Shown: positions 16,799 to 26,340, counted from the first letter of the stretch. The stretch is 64,000 nucleotides of DNA from ZC4RG29 sp964521255 (GCA_964521255.1 CAZFRM010000021.1:16483-80482), one strand, 5' to 3'. A program made the numbers and translations. Notes: generated by a model from the sequence alone, not told the origin.

Positions 16799-17659
16799 AT
16801 GATCTATATAGCCATTCCGGTGCACAATAGAAAAGGACTATTAAGAAACTGTTTGTTATCATTAAGAAATCAGACTAATAAGGATTTCAAAATAATCGTC
16901 ACCGACGATGGCTCTAATGATGGTACAGGTGAAATGCTCCGGTCTGAGTTTCCGGAAGTCACCGTGTTGCAGGGCGATGGAAATCTATGGTGGACCGGCT
17001 CCATCAACAAAGCGGTGAGCTATGCACTGAAAAGATGCGATGACGATGATTTTATCCTGGTTCTGAATGACGATTTGGAGGTCCCTGAAAATTACATTGA
17101 AAACTTTTATACCCTGGCAAGGAAACACCCGAATACGCTTATTGGATCCGTTGTAACAGATATTGATGACAAGGATCGAATATGTAGTGGTGGAGTCAAA
17201 ATCAATTGGTTTACTGGCAAAACACGAGGGATTAATAATGATAGGAGTCTTTCATCATTTGGTAAGGGTTATTATACTGACGAAGCTTCGTATTTGACCG
17301 GACGTGGCGTTTTAATTTCAATTAAGGTATTTAAACAAGTGGGAATTTATAATAACAATCATTACACTCAATGCGGAGATACAGAGTTGCCGATACGAGC
17401 ACGAAAGGCTGGTTACAAACTGATTGTTAGTTATGATGTTCCGGTCTACAGTTATGTCAAAGACGAAGGCCATATCAATCACCTTGATAAATATAGTTTC
17501 AGATCATTAAAAAAGTATTACTTTGACATTCGATCACATGTCAATCTGAGAGAACGATTTTGGTTTGCGATCGATTCAACGTCCAACATTGTTCACGGAT
17601 TGTGGTTTTTCGTAATGGATTTTACAAGGATAACAGTTCACTTTTTTCGGAGGTTTTAG
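16799..17659 (+). CDS. Glycosyltransferase family 2 (rhamnosyltransferase-like)
   Basis: A 286-residue cytoplasmic GT-A enzyme. The N-terminus M-I-Y-I-A-I-P-V-H-N-R, the nucleotide-binding V-T-D-D-G-S-N-D-G-T (35-43) and the metal motif V-L-N-D-D-L-E-V (about 88-95) are all present. D-G-N-L-W-W-T-G-S-I-N-K-A resembles bacterial rhamnosyltransferases of the WbbL/RfbN type. It probably extends the polysaccharide repeat unit. Its 3' end overlaps or closely abuts the next glycosyltransferase, so the two are likely translated together. Confidence 0.9.
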   Translation: MIYIAIPVHNRKGLLRNCLLSLRNQTNKDFKIIVTDDGSNDGTGEMLRSEFPEVTVLQGDGNLWWTGSINKAVSYALKRCDDDDFILVLNDDLEVPENYIENFYTLARKHPNTLIGSVVTDIDDKDRICSGGVKINWFTGKTRGINNDRSLSSFGKGYYTDEASYLTGRGVLISIKVFKQVGIYNNNHYTQCGDTELPIRARKAGYKLIVSYDVPVYSYVKDEGHINHLDKYSFRSLKKYYFDIRSHVNLRERFWFAIDSTSNIVHGLWFFVMDFTRITVHFFRRF

Positions 17660-17670
17660 TCACTGCTGAG

Positions 17671-18768
17671 TTGAACCCATCATTCATCATTAATACGGCA
17701 ACCACTTCATGGGAAGAGCCGCCAAGAGCGAGACATCAGTTTACTTTTGCTGCGGCCAAAAAGGCTGAAATTGTCTTTGTTACACGTAACAAGATCGGTT
17801 TCTCCAAATTAAATCTTTTTAAGCCTCAACATAATGTCACTGTAATCGAACCCCATTTCCCCATCGATTACCGGTTTCGTTACAGGTTGCCTGTTGTAAA
17901 TGAACTGTATCAAAATTGGCTCTTTGGTCGGCTGAGAAAAATGTTCCCAAATGTACCCGTGGTTAATTTTGATTGCACAGCTACCCGTTTGTCTAATTTC
18001 TTTCCTCAGACAATATATTATTGTAGCGATGAATATGCTGGAAATAGTAAATATCAAGTCAGTTTAGTTGATCGGTATATTTCCCGGTGTGAGAAAATTG
18101 TATCAAAAAGTTCGCTGTTTTGCATAACCACTTCCCATTTCTTGACTCAAAAGTTAAAGCAGCTTAATCCAAATACTGTTGAGATTCCACTGGGCTCTTC
18201 ATATGATGGAAAGGAGATCGCCGAGTATTGCGTGAGCAAAAACAAGAGCAGGATAGTGGTAGGGTTGATGGGGGTTATGAACGGTCGTCAATACTCTGTA
18301 CAGTCGTTGAACAAGATTTTAAGTGATGACCGCCTGGAGGTCGTTTTAATGGGAACGATCGAGAAGGGGATGCTTACAAAGATTGATAATTTGCAAAAGG
18401 CGAATCTTCGCGGTGTCTTAAAGGGAGAGGAGCTGTTTAACCAACTGAAAACATTGGATGTTGGATTAGCCTTATACAACGTCGATTTTGTCAATCCAGG
18501 AGGAACGCCGAATAAAGTGTGGCAATATCTTGCTGTAGGCAAGCCAGCGGTGGTGAGTGATCTTCCCAACTTAAAGTATATGACCTTCCCTGATCGTTCG
18601 GTTTACGTTACCAGGAGCGATGATGATCTTATTGAAACGATTATAAAAGCCCATACCGAAAATTCTGAAGAGCTTATGCGAATCAGAGTTGAATTTGCCA
18701 GACAAAATACATGGGACAGCCGATTTGAACAATTCATATCCGTTTTTCACAGTATGCAGACAGTGTAA
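17671..18768 (+). CDS. Glycosyltransferase, GT-B fold (GT4-like)
   Basis: The frame is open from an ATG at 17560, but that would overlap the previous gene by 100 bases with unconserved sequence. A TTG at 17671, with GGAGG at 17649-17653 upstream, gives a product starting just before F-I-I-N-T-A-T-T-S-W-E-E-P-P-R-A-R-H, which looks like the true N-terminus; the start is uncertain. The C-terminal half has G-L-M-G-V-M-N-G-R, V-V-L-M-G-T-I, and G-G-T-P-N-K-V-W-Q-Y-L-A-V-G-K-P-A-V, the donor-binding E/K-x7-G-x-P region of GT4-type enzymes. It is a likely transferase in the same pathway as the GT2 upstream. Confidence 0.85.
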   Translation: MNPSFIINTATTSWEEPPRARHQFTFAAAKKAEIVFVTRNKIGFSKLNLFKPQHNVTVIEPHFPIDYRFRYRLPVVNELYQNWLFGRLRKMFPNVPVVNFDCTATRLSNFFPQTIYYCSDEYAGNSKYQVSLVDRYISRCEKIVSKSSLFCITTSHFLTQKLKQLNPNTVEIPLGSSYDGKEIAEYCVSKNKSRIVVGLMGVMNGRQYSVQSLNKILSDDRLEVVLMGTIEKGMLTKIDNLQKANLRGVLKGEELFNQLKTLDVGLALYNVDFVNPGGTPNKVWQYLAVGKPAVVSDLPNLKYMTFPDRSVYVTRSDDDLIETIIKAHTENSEELMRIRVEFARQNTWDSRFEQFISVFHSMQTV

Positions 18769-18802
18769 CGAAATCGTTGGCATATCTTTTCTTCATTTTA
18801 GC

Positions 18803-19434
18803 AAACACCATAACTACAAGGAATATGTATCGAATGATTTCGTGTTAAAGTCAGGGTCTTAAATAAATTTGATCAAAAAGGATATTGATGATTGGAATAT
18901 CGCTTTCGTTGAGACAGGTCTCTATTCGAACATCACAGAGCGGCTTTTGGCTACTGAAATGTATTTAGCCGGTGAAGAAGCTTTTTTAGTTAACTATACG
19001 GATGCCCTGATGGACCGTTGCTTACCCGAAATGATCCAACAATTTACTAACTCGAATAAGTTAAGTATGCTTTCAGGTAAACCAAACCTACACAGAGTTT
19101 CCATGTAGCTTCCTTTGATCCCCGTTACAAAAAACGCCAACGATATTACGTCAATAAACAAGCGTGAGGATATTTGGCTTAATGCGGGTTACTATATTTT
19201 TAGAAAAGTCATCTTTGATTTTGTGGATCGGCGTGGTGAATTCCTGCCTTTACTTTGCCAAGGCTTGTTGAAGCTGATCAACTTGAGGCCTATCCCTACA
19301 ATGGCGTGTATGTTACATTGGATACGTTTAAGGAGAAACAGGCCCTTCACGATATGCGGACAAAAGGTGATATGCCCTGGATGGTTTGGAAAGAAAATCA
19401 GGAGTGGATAGGAGGGATACTCTTGACCAGTTAA
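18803..19434 (+). pseudogene. Degraded rfbF-like nucleotidyltransferase copy
   Basis: The first recognisable codons encode Y-K-E-Y-V-S-N-D-F-V-L, i.e. the middle of the rfbF-like gene at 15254; the first 70 or so codons are gone. An in-frame TAA occurs near 18860, followed by I-N-L-I-K-K-D-I-D-D-W-N-I. Frame changes come around 19105 and 19250, and the last frame reads Y-V-T-L-D-T-F-K-E-K-Q-A-L-H-D-M to a stop at 19434. It is further diverged than the copy at 8010 and certainly dead. Confidence 0.85.
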
Positions 19435-19478
19435 ATTATTCTACCAGGTAGCCGCTGGACATCTCCGCCACATGGATC

Positions 19479-20228
19479 TTAGCGAACGTTACGATTTACA
19501 AATATTTCCTTGAAGCTGAAGAAGAGGAAGAGCGAATTTGTAACTAAATACCTTTTCCAAAGTCTGCGGGGCTCAAGAACTAAACGATAAAGCCATTCCA
19601 ATGACAAATTTTGCATCCACTTAGGCAATCGCTTTTCTTTTCCTGCATAAACGTGAAATGCTTGTCCCAAGCCTAACATACAGGCTTGAATTTTACCCTT
19701 GTGCTCTGCCATCCACTTTTCCTGTTTAGGGCAACCCAAAGCTACAAATAGGAGGTCAGGGTTAGCGATATTTACTTTATTGACGACTTTATGTTTTTCT
19801 TCGTCCGATAAGAGTCTGAAAGGCGGAGAATAAAACCAGGTTTTTAGATTTGGAAATTCCCGCTTGGACCTTGCTGCAATGGCGTCGAGTGTATCTTGGG
19901 TGGTTCCATAGAAGTATACTGATTTTCCTCTCTTTTCGGCCTCTTTTAACAAATCTGGGAGTATGTCCATGCCACAAACCCTGTCTTGTTTGATATTTTT
20001 AAAAAGGTGAAGGAACACTGAAATAGGCTTGCCATCCGGTGCGACAATGTCAGCTTCATTAATGATTTTGTTAAAGGAAGGGTCGTTATAGGCTTCGACA
20101 ACCATGTGGACATTGGCGAAACAAACGTACGATGATTTCTTCTCCTCTGAGATGGCTAAAATTCTTTTGACAAATTCCTGATAAGATCCCCTTGTAATAA
20201 AGGAGGTTAAAACCCGTTCCTTAACCAT
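19479..20228 (-). CDS. WecG/TagA/CpsF family glycosyltransferase (GT26)
   Basis: A 249-residue protein of normal family length. Signatures are F-A-N-V-H-M-V-V-E-A (position of the usual N-x-x), A-D-I-V-A-P-D-G-K-P, R-V-C-G-M-D-I-L-P, and N-P-D-L-L-F-V-A-L-G-C-P-K-Q-E-K-W, the most conserved block. The C-terminus has the amphipathic region W-L-Y-R-L-V-L-E-P-R-R-L that anchors TagA-type enzymes to the membrane. It would add a second sugar (ManNAc-like) to an undecaprenyl-linked first sugar. It follows the WcaJ-type gene by 39 bases on the same strand, so the pair probably makes the lipid-linked disaccharide that starts the repeat unit. Confidence 0.9.
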   Translation of the reverse strand: MVKERVLTSFITRGSYQEFVKRILAISEEKKSSYVCFANVHMVVEAYNDPSFNKIINEADIVAPDGKPISVFLHLFKNIKQDRVCGMDILPDLLKEAEKRGKSVYFYGTTQDTLDAIAARSKREFPNLKTWFYSPPFRLLSDEEKHKVVNKVNIANPDLLFVALGCPKQEKWMAEHKGKIQACMLGLGQAFHVYAGKEKRLPKWMQNLSLEWLYRLVLEPRRLWKRYLVTNSLFLFFSFKEIFVNRNVR

Positions 20229-20267
20229 GAGATCGCTTTTGAGGAAATAATGAAGAGTTCAGGTAAA

Positions 20268-21653
20268 TTAGTAGGCTCCTTTTTCACCTTTAATCATATT
20301 CCAGACAGTGAGGAATATGATTTTTATGTCTAGAGAAAGAGACCAGTTCTCAAGATACATAACATCATACTCGATTCGCTTTTCCATCATGCCAGGTTCT
20401 CTAGTCTCACCACGATAGCCGTTTACCTGTGCATAACCTGTTATACCTGGTGTAACAAAGTGCCTGACTTTGTACCTATCTATCGTTCTTGAATATTCTT
20501 CGAGCTGACTAACCATGTTAGGTCGTGGGCCAACAACCGACATATTACCAAGTAAAACATTTATAAACTGAGGAAGCTCATCCAGATTTGTCTTTCTTAA
20601 AAATTTTCCAACTTGTGTTACTCTCGGATCGTTCTTCAATGCCTGAAACTCTGTATCATTATTTACGGTCATAGTCCTGAACTTGTAACATTCAAATAGC
20701 TTATTTCGCTTGCCCGGTCTTAATTGCTTGAAAATAATCGGGCCTTTTGAATCCAGTCTGATTGCAAGAGCGATTATGGGTACAATAAATGGAAAGACAG
20801 AAAGAATCACTACTAAAGAGAAGAGGATATCAAAAGCTCTTTTAAGTCCAGCATTGAGTGACACTCCAAGTGGTTCTTTGCGGGTTGTTAAAACAGGCAT
20901 CGAATCATACATAAGTACATTGTAGTTATCCTTAACTACGCCACTAAAGTCAGGAGCAATTCTAAGATAAATGCAATTATCGTCAGCGAACTTTGAGATG
21001 TCTTGAAATAGTTCTTTCTCTATAAGAGGTAGTGCGAAATAGATTTCGTCAATATTCTCCCTGATACAAAAATCTTTTACATCTTTTATCTTTCCTTTTA
21101 TTAAGGATTGATCCCAATGTTCCGCATGGTTGTCGTTATCAAAGAAACCCTTGAATACGTAGCGTGTCAGATCATGAGACTTAAAAAAGTTTAGAATAGA
21201 TTTTCCTGATTGTGTTGCACCGATAATAACAAAACGACGTTGATCAAAACCTGAGAACTCAAAGTACTTGGAAACTAGCTTATAGATTACTCTTGATGCC
21301 ATTATAAGAATAGAGGTCAGGATGTAAACACAGATGAGAAAATTTAAGTCTATTAAATATAATTTGAAGACATAAAGAATAACAGTTATAAGCGCTGCAT
21401 GAACAATAAGAATTCCGAAAAGATGAGTACTGATTGTTCTGAAAAGACTAAACTTGTTCAAATGATATATCTTATCAAATCCGGCAATCACCCAGCACAA
21501 ACTGAAAATTAGTAAGAATGATGTTAATTGTTCTTGAGGAATTCCAAGACCAAACCCTAATTTTTGAGCAAGAGAGAAGGCGAGATTAATGATGTAAAAA
21601 TCCAAGAGAAATATCATCACCTTGATGACCCGGGAATAATACCTATCTTCCAT
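20268..21653 (-). CDS. Undecaprenyl-phosphate glucose phosphotransferase (WcaJ-like)
   Basis: A 461-residue polyprenyl glycosylphosphotransferase. Four or so hydrophobic segments lie within residues 8-130, followed by a CoA-binding/Rossmann-like domain (V-I-I-G-A-T-Q-S-G-K-S) and one membrane helix near 275. The catalytic bacterial sugar transferase domain then has K-R-A-F-D-I, G-P-I-I-F-K-Q-L-R-P-G, Y-K-F-R-T-M, K-T-N-L-D-E-L-P-Q-F-I-N-V and S-V-V-G-P-R-P. It starts polysaccharide synthesis by loading a hexose-1-phosphate onto undecaprenyl phosphate at the inner membrane. It is upstream of the GT26 gene and divergent from gmd. Confidence 0.93.
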   Translation of the reverse strand: MEDRYYSRVIKVMIFLLDFYIINLAFSLAQKLGFGLGIPQEQLTSFLLIFSLCWVIAGFDKIYHLNKFSLFRTISTHLFGILIVHAALITVILYVFKLYLIDLNFLICVYILTSILIMASRVIYKLVSKYFEFSGFDQRRFVIIGATQSGKSILNFFKSHDLTRYVFKGFFDNDNHAEHWDQSLIKGKIKDVKDFCIRENIDEIYFALPLIEKELFQDISKFADDNCIYLRIAPDFSGVVKDNYNVLMYDSMPVLTTRKEPLGVSLNAGLKRAFDILFSLVVILSVFPFIVPIIALAIRLDSKGPIIFKQLRPGKRNKLFECYKFRTMTVNNDTEFQALKNDPRVTQVGKFLRKTNLDELPQFINVLLGNMSVVGPRPNMVSQLEEYSRTIDRYKVRHFVTPGITGYAQVNGYRGETREPGMMEKRIEYDVMYLENWSLSLDIKIIFLTVWNMIKGEKGAY

Positions 21654-21814
21654 AAGACATTCAGTTTAAAGCCAATTACACAATAAAAGTAAGTTCAGTC
21701 CTTTCCTTTTAAAATGACCGCCATCATTGCCCTTAAAAACTTTCCTCATTGGAAAAATTCGCATGGTTAGGCGATTTTTGTGAGGATAATGTTTATTGCT
21801 TACCCAAAAACTAT

Positions 21815-22936
21815 ATGGAATTGAGAAAAGTAGCCCTTATAACAGGGATAACAGGTCAGGATGGCGCTTATTTGGCCGAATTGCTCCTTGAAAAGGGATA
21901 TATTGTCCATGGAATTAAGCGAAGAAGCTCCCTACTAAACACCGAAAGGATAGATCATCTCTATCAGGATCCACATGAAAACAACATCCGATTCAAGCTT
22001 CATTACGGTGATCTGACTGACGCCACAAATCTGATCCGAATCATTCAAGAGGTGCAACCGGATGAGATCTATAATTTGGGCGCAATGTCTCATGTAAAAG
22101 TTAGTTTCGATGTTCCGGAGTATGCAGCAAATACAGATGGTATTGGTACACTGAGAATTTTAGAAGCTGTGAGGTTATTAAACCTGATAAAAAAGACAAG
22201 GATTTATCAGGCTTCCACTTCTGAGCTTTACGGGTTGGTTCAGGAAGTACCTCAAAGTGAGACAACCCCATTTTACCCCCGCTCACCGTATGCTGTAGCT
22301 AAACTTTATGGATATTGGATAACTGTCAATTACCGGGAAGCTTACGGTATGTATGCGTGTAACGGAATTCTTTTTAATCACGAAAGCCCATTGAGAGGAG
22401 AGACGTTTGTAACCCGGAAAATAACACGGGCTGTTGCCAGAATTGCCTTGGGGCTACAGGAGAAACTGTTCCTGGGGAACCTCAATGCTAAGAGAGACTG
22501 GGGGCATGCCCAGGACTATGTTGAAGCAATGTGGTTGATTTTACAACAAGAAAAGCCAGAGGATTATGTAATAGCTACCGGGATTACAACCACTGTACGT
22601 GATTTTGTGATTATGGCGTTCCGGGAAATAGGGGTAGAACTTGAGTTTAAAGGTGAAGGCCCTAACGAAAGGGGACGTGTTAGCTCAAGCAAAAACCCTG
22701 ACTATTTGATTAAACCTGGTACTGAGGTGGTTGCGGTCGATCCGAACTATTTCAGGCCAACTGAAGTTGATTTGCTCATCGGAAATCCTACTAAAGCAAA
22801 AACAAAACTTGGATGGACTCCGAAAAGAACAGTTCAGCAGATGTGCGTGGAGATGGTTAAGGCCGATCTGAAATTATTCGAGCGCGATAAGCTTTTACTT
22901 TCTAATGGTATGGGAATTTTAAAGAATGACGAGTAA
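21815..22936 (+). CDS. gmd: GDP-mannose 4,6-dehydratase
   Basis: Start set at ATG 21815, giving M-E-L-R-K-V-A-L-I-T-G-I-T-G-Q-D-G-A-Y-L as expected; the frame is open back to a TTG at 21749 but that part is not family-like. The 373-residue product has the NADP-binding G-I-T-G-Q-D-G, the catalytic T-S-E-L-Y-G and Y-A-V-A-K (Tyr-Lys), and F-N-H-E-S-P-L-R-G-E-T-F-V-T-R-K, diagnostic of Gmd. It converts GDP-mannose to GDP-4-keto-6-deoxymannose in the cytoplasm. fcl follows with no gap. Confidence 0.96.
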   Translation: MELRKVALITGITGQDGAYLAELLLEKGYIVHGIKRRSSLLNTERIDHLYQDPHENNIRFKLHYGDLTDATNLIRIIQEVQPDEIYNLGAMSHVKVSFDVPEYAANTDGIGTLRILEAVRLLNLIKKTRIYQASTSELYGLVQEVPQSETTPFYPRSPYAVAKLYGYWITVNYREAYGMYACNGILFNHESPLRGETFVTRKITRAVARIALGLQEKLFLGNLNAKRDWGHAQDYVEAMWLILQQEKPEDYVIATGITTTVRDFVIMAFREIGVELEFKGEGPNERGRVSSSKNPDYLIKPGTEVVAVDPNYFRPTEVDLLIGNPTKAKTKLGWTPKRTVQQMCVEMVKADLKLFERDKLLLSNGMGILKNDE

Positions 22937-23890
22937 ATGAATAAAAGCGAAAAGATATTCATAGCCGGGCATAGGGGAATGGTTGGATCAGCAATTCTAA
23001 GAAGATTGCAAAAAGAGGGATTTGAAAATTTTGCTTTACGAACATCAAAAGAACTTGATCTTAGAGATCAGTCAGCTGTTAAGAAGTTTTTTGAATCTGA
23101 AAAACCGGATTACGTTTTCTTGGCTGCTGCTAAGGTAGGTGGAATACATGCGAACAATACTTTTCGTGCGGAGTTCATTCATGATAACATTGTCATTCAA
23201 TCGAATATAATTCATCAATCGTACCTGAATGGTGTTAAGAAGCTTGCCTTTCTTGGTTCATCTTGTATTTATCCAAAGTTTGCACCTCAACCCATTAAAG
23301 AAGATTCGCTTCTCACAGGAGAGCTCGAGCCAACGAATGAGCCTTATGCCATAGCCAAGATTGCTGGTATTAAGATGTGTCAGGCTTATAATGCCCAGTA
23401 TGGCAGCAACTTTATAAGTTTAATGCCGACAAACTTATACGGTCCGAATGATAATTATGACTTGCAAAATTCACATGTTCTTCCTGCCCTTATCCGGAAA
23501 TTCTATGAAGCTAAGACTGATAATAAGTCAACGGTTGAGATATGGGGTACCGGAAGTCCAAAGCGTGAATTCATGCATGTAGATGATCTGGCTGACGCTT
23601 GCCTTTTCCTTATGAAAAATTACAATAGCCCTGAAATTGTCAATGTAGGAACGGGTGCAGATTTAAGTATTCACGACCTTGCTCTCCTTGTAAAAGCGAG
23701 TGTTGGTTTTAAAGGTGAACTGGTATTTAATACAAACAAGCCTGACGGAACACCCCGGAAATTGATGGATAATTCCAAAATCAAGAGCCTTGGCTGGTCG
23801 CCTAAAATTACCCTCAGTGAAGGTATACGCACCGTTTGCAATGATTATGAAAGAGAAAGAAGCAAAGTCCTTTCCCAATCAATAGAGTAG
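22937..23890 (+). CDS. fcl: GDP-L-fucose synthase
   Basis: A 317-residue SDR enzyme whose ATG directly follows the gmd stop codon. It shows A-G-H-R-G-M-V-G-S-A (coenzyme loop), F-L-G-S-S-C-I-Y-P-K-F-A-P-Q-P-I (substrate loop with the catalytic Ser-Cys) and Y-A-I-A-K (Tyr-Lys). M-P-T-N-L-Y-G-P-N-D-N-Y-D and S-P-K-R-E-F-M-H-V-D-D-L-A are diagnostic of the WcaG/Fcl family. It epimerises and reduces the Gmd product to GDP-L-fucose, implying fucose in the cell's polysaccharide or glycoproteins. It is convergent with the next gene, with 9 bases between the ends. Confidence 0.96.
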   Translation: MNKSEKIFIAGHRGMVGSAILRRLQKEGFENFALRTSKELDLRDQSAVKKFFESEKPDYVFLAAAKVGGIHANNTFRAEFIHDNIVIQSNIIHQSYLNGVKKLAFLGSSCIYPKFAPQPIKEDSLLTGELEPTNEPYAIAKIAGIKMCQAYNAQYGSNFISLMPTNLYGPNDNYDLQNSHVLPALIRKFYEAKTDNKSTVEIWGTGSPKREFMHVDDLADACLFLMKNYNSPEIVNVGTGADLSIHDLALLVKASVGFKGELVFNTNKPDGTPRKLMDNSKIKSLGWSPKITLSEGIRTVCNDYERERSKVLSQSIE

Positions 23891-23899
23891 GACAAGAAT

Positions 23900-24994
23900 C
23901 TATTTATAGCGAGGATCCCTTTTTGCGTATACCATCTTCACCAAATTTTCAAGCTTTGGAAGATTGATAATTCGAATACCCTCACCCAGTATCTCAATAA
24001 GACCCTCATCCTTAAAGTCTGCCAGGGTGCGGTTGAGCGATTCGGTTGCAGTTCCAATCATATTGGATATATCCTTTCTTGCAATAGTAATCACCTTCTT
24101 TTCGTTGTTGCTACCGGCACTTTGGGAATTGATCTTCAATAATGCTCCGGCTACCCTTTGTCTTACGGATTGATAAGCAAGATCAAGCAACCTGTTCTCG
24201 GCCTCTATGAGATTATTGGAAAGCATCTTAATAAATTTACGGGCCATGTCCTTACTTGAGTATATAAGGGTAAGAAAATCATTCTTGGGGATAATGGACA
24301 CTTCAGCCTCTTCCAAAACCTCAGCACTTTCGGTATGAGGTGTCTCTTCCAGCAGCGGAACATATCCAAGAAAATCACCTGAATGATGTATCCCGGTGAT
24401 GAGTTCTTTGCCATCGTAATTTGCCTTATACGTTTTGATCTCACCACTAATGATGAAATAGAGTTCAGATGGCATCTGTCCCTCCATAAAGATGAAGTCT
24501 TTCTTGCGAAATTTTCTGGTAGGTCTGTTCTCCGATAGTTTTTGGAATTCCTGCAACTCTCTTGCTTTGTTAAAAAAAGTATTTACATCATAGAGATCAT
24601 TCTTATAGGTGGATTTAAGCAGCTCGCTTTTTTTCAACCTGATTTCCACCACTCTAAGCAAGTCAAACCCATCAAAAGGTTTGGTGATATAATCATCTGC
24701 ACCAAGATTCATTCCGGAGCGAACGTCATTCTTTTCAGCTTTGGCGGTAAGAAAAATAAAAGGAATATTAGCCGTTTCAGGATCGCCGCCTAATATGTGA
24801 ATTACTCCATAGCCATCCAACTCTGGCATCATTATGTCACAGAGAATAAGATCAGGGTGTTGCTTTTGAGCGATTTCAACCCCGGCTTTTCCGTTGGGGG
24901 CGTGTAATACATTGTAGTGGGCAAGCTTAAGAATACTTGTAATATTCTCAGCCATTTCCTGGTTGTCTTCGATCAAAAGGATAGTTTGAGCCAT
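23900..24994 (-). CDS. Response regulator fused to a Crp/Fnr-type regulator
   Basis: A 364-residue fusion. Residues 1-120 are a receiver domain (L-L-I-E-D-N, phospho-acceptor D53 in L-C-D-I-M-M-P, the conserved T and K in F-L-T-A-K and Y-I-T-K-P-F). Residues about 150-260 are a cyclic-nucleotide-binding-type beta-roll (F-I-F-M-E-G-Q-M-P-S-E-L-Y-F-I-I-S-G-E, G-D-F-L-G-Y). Residues about 280-345 are a Crp winged helix (A-R-K-D-I-S-N-M-I-G-T-A-T-E-S-L-N-R-T-L). No FNR-type cysteine set is seen, so iron-sulphur sensing is unlikely. It lies 50 bases after a histidine kinase gene and is probably its partner. Confidence 0.93.
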   Translation of the reverse strand: MAQTILLIEDNQEMAENITSILKLAHYNVLHAPNGKAGVEIAQKQHPDLILCDIMMPELDGYGVIHILGGDPETANIPFIFLTAKAEKNDVRSGMNLGADDYITKPFDGFDLLRVVEIRLKKSELLKSTYKNDLYDVNTFFNKARELQEFQKLSENRPTRKFRKKDFIFMEGQMPSELYFIISGEIKTYKANYDGKELITGIHHSGDFLGYVPLLEETPHTESAEVLEEAEVSIIPKNDFLTLIYSSKDMARKFIKMLSNNLIEAENRLLDLAYQSVRQRVAGALLKINSQSAGSNNEKKVITIARKDISNMIGTATESLNRTLADFKDEGLIEILGEGIRIINLPKLENLVKMVYAKRDPRYK

Positions 24995-25044
24995 TTGAGG
25001 TTAAAGATAATATGTCCTTAAACCAACAAATTTAATGATCACGG

Positions 25045-26202
25045 CTAATTTTCAATGCCTTTGTATGCAGGAATAACGACAACAAATGTACTTCCCCTGT
25101 TTACCCGGCTGGTAAATTCAATTGTACCCTTTAGAAGGCGGACATATTTTTTGACAATGTTAAGTCCTAATCCTGTACCATCTATGCTATTGACATTCTG
25201 CCCCCGGAAGAACCGCTTAAATATCTGGTTTTTTTCATCCTCCGGGATACCCATGCCCTGATCGGTTACACGTATTTTCAAGTTGTCATTTTTCAAGTTG
25301 ATAGCAAGCTCAATTTCCTTTTCAGGAGGCGAATACTTAATTGCATTGCTTAGCAGATTAACTACTATATTCTTCAATAATTGTTTGTCGGTAACGAATT
25401 TGTCATTGTCAGGGCTGTCTTCAAGGGTCATGTGAATGTTTTGCTTCACCTTTTTCAGCGCCGTGATCTCCTCCAATACACTTTCAAAAAATGGCTTGAG
25501 TTCAATATCAGCCGGGGTAACTTTTATTCTTCCTTCTTCAATTTTTCCAATGGACAGAAAATCATTCAGCAGGTCGGTCAACGAGTGCACGGCACGCTTA
25601 ATTTTATCGATATAGGATACTTTTTCCTGTTCGTAGTCGTCTCCTTTATAATTCTCCAGAAGAAACACGGAAGACAAAATTGTACTCAATGGTGTTCGGA
25701 ATTCGTGGGAGGCCAGGGTAACAAATCTTGAGCGAAGAATGTTGAATTCCTTTTCCTTTTCCTGTGCTCTTTTAAGATTGTTTTCCAGCTTTATTCTTCC
25801 GGTGATATTTCGGACAATAACCAGTATTTCATTTACCTCATTCGTGGTTTCGTAAATAGGAGTACTGCTAACAAAATAGGCTTTATTGCTTGTAATCACC
25901 TCATAAGCAATATGCTCTCCTTCAAACGCCCGCTTGAGTTCCGTAGAGGCATACGCGTTTAATGCCGGATGAAATTCAACTGAGATGGACTGACCTCGAA
26001 TAGCCTTAGCGTTTAATCCCAACTCTCCAATCTCTTTGCCATTGACATAAATGTACTCCATGGCTTTGTTGAAAATGCAAATTAAGCCATCGGGAAAATG
26101 ATGCGATATGGTGTCGAGAATCCGTTTGTGCTTTAACAATTGACTCTCCAACTCTCCCATGCTGCTTTTTGAATGTTCACTATCAGTGCTCATTTTTTTC
26201 AA
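25045..26202 (-). CDS. PAS-domain sensor histidine kinase
   Basis: A 385-residue soluble kinase with no membrane segment. Residues 25-135 are a PAS domain (L-D-T-I-S-H-H-F-P-D-G-L-I, I-V-R-N-I-T-G-R). The HisKA helix carries H166 in A-S-H-E-F-R-T-P-L-S. The ATPase part has N-L-L-S-N-A-I-K-Y-S-P, D-Q-G-M-G-I-P and G-T-G-L-G-L. It would sense a cytoplasmic signal through PAS and phosphorylate the REC-Crp regulator downstream. The signal is unknown; no heme or flavin ligand motif is evident. The C-terminus is complete. Confidence 0.93.
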   Translation of the reverse strand: MKKMSTDSEHSKSSMGELESQLLKHKRILDTISHHFPDGLICIFNKAMEYIYVNGKEIGELGLNAKAIRGQSISVEFHPALNAYASTELKRAFEGEHIAYEVITSNKAYFVSSTPIYETTNEVNEILVIVRNITGRIKLENNLKRAQEKEKEFNILRSRFVTLASHEFRTPLSTILSSVFLLENYKGDDYEQEKVSYIDKIKRAVHSLTDLLNDFLSIGKIEEGRIKVTPADIELKPFFESVLEEITALKKVKQNIHMTLEDSPDNDKFVTDKQLLKNIVVNLLSNAIKYSPPEKEIELAINLKNDNLKIRVTDQGMGIPEDEKNQIFKRFFRGQNVNSIDGTGLGLNIVKKYVRLLKGTIEFTSRVNRGSTFVVVIPAYKGIEN

Positions 26203-26275
26203 CTAACCCATGATTATTACAACGTAGATAGTACCTCTTGTGATTTAAGATCTCTGCCTATTCGCATCTTATAAT

Positions 26276-26308
26276 CTTAAAAAGGCAAAAGCGGGACGAA
26301 CCCGCTTT
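26276..26308 (-). terminator. Rho-independent terminator for the small minus-strand gene
   Basis: The stem AAAGCGGG / CCCGCTTT (26288-26295 and 26301-26308) is followed on the minus strand by T-rich sequence (TGCCTTTTT). It lies 33 bases after the stop of the 65-residue gene, which supports that gene being real. Confidence 0.7.
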
Positions 26309-26340
26309 CGGAGCAAATAGTTTAGTGCTTTTTGCGGCAG

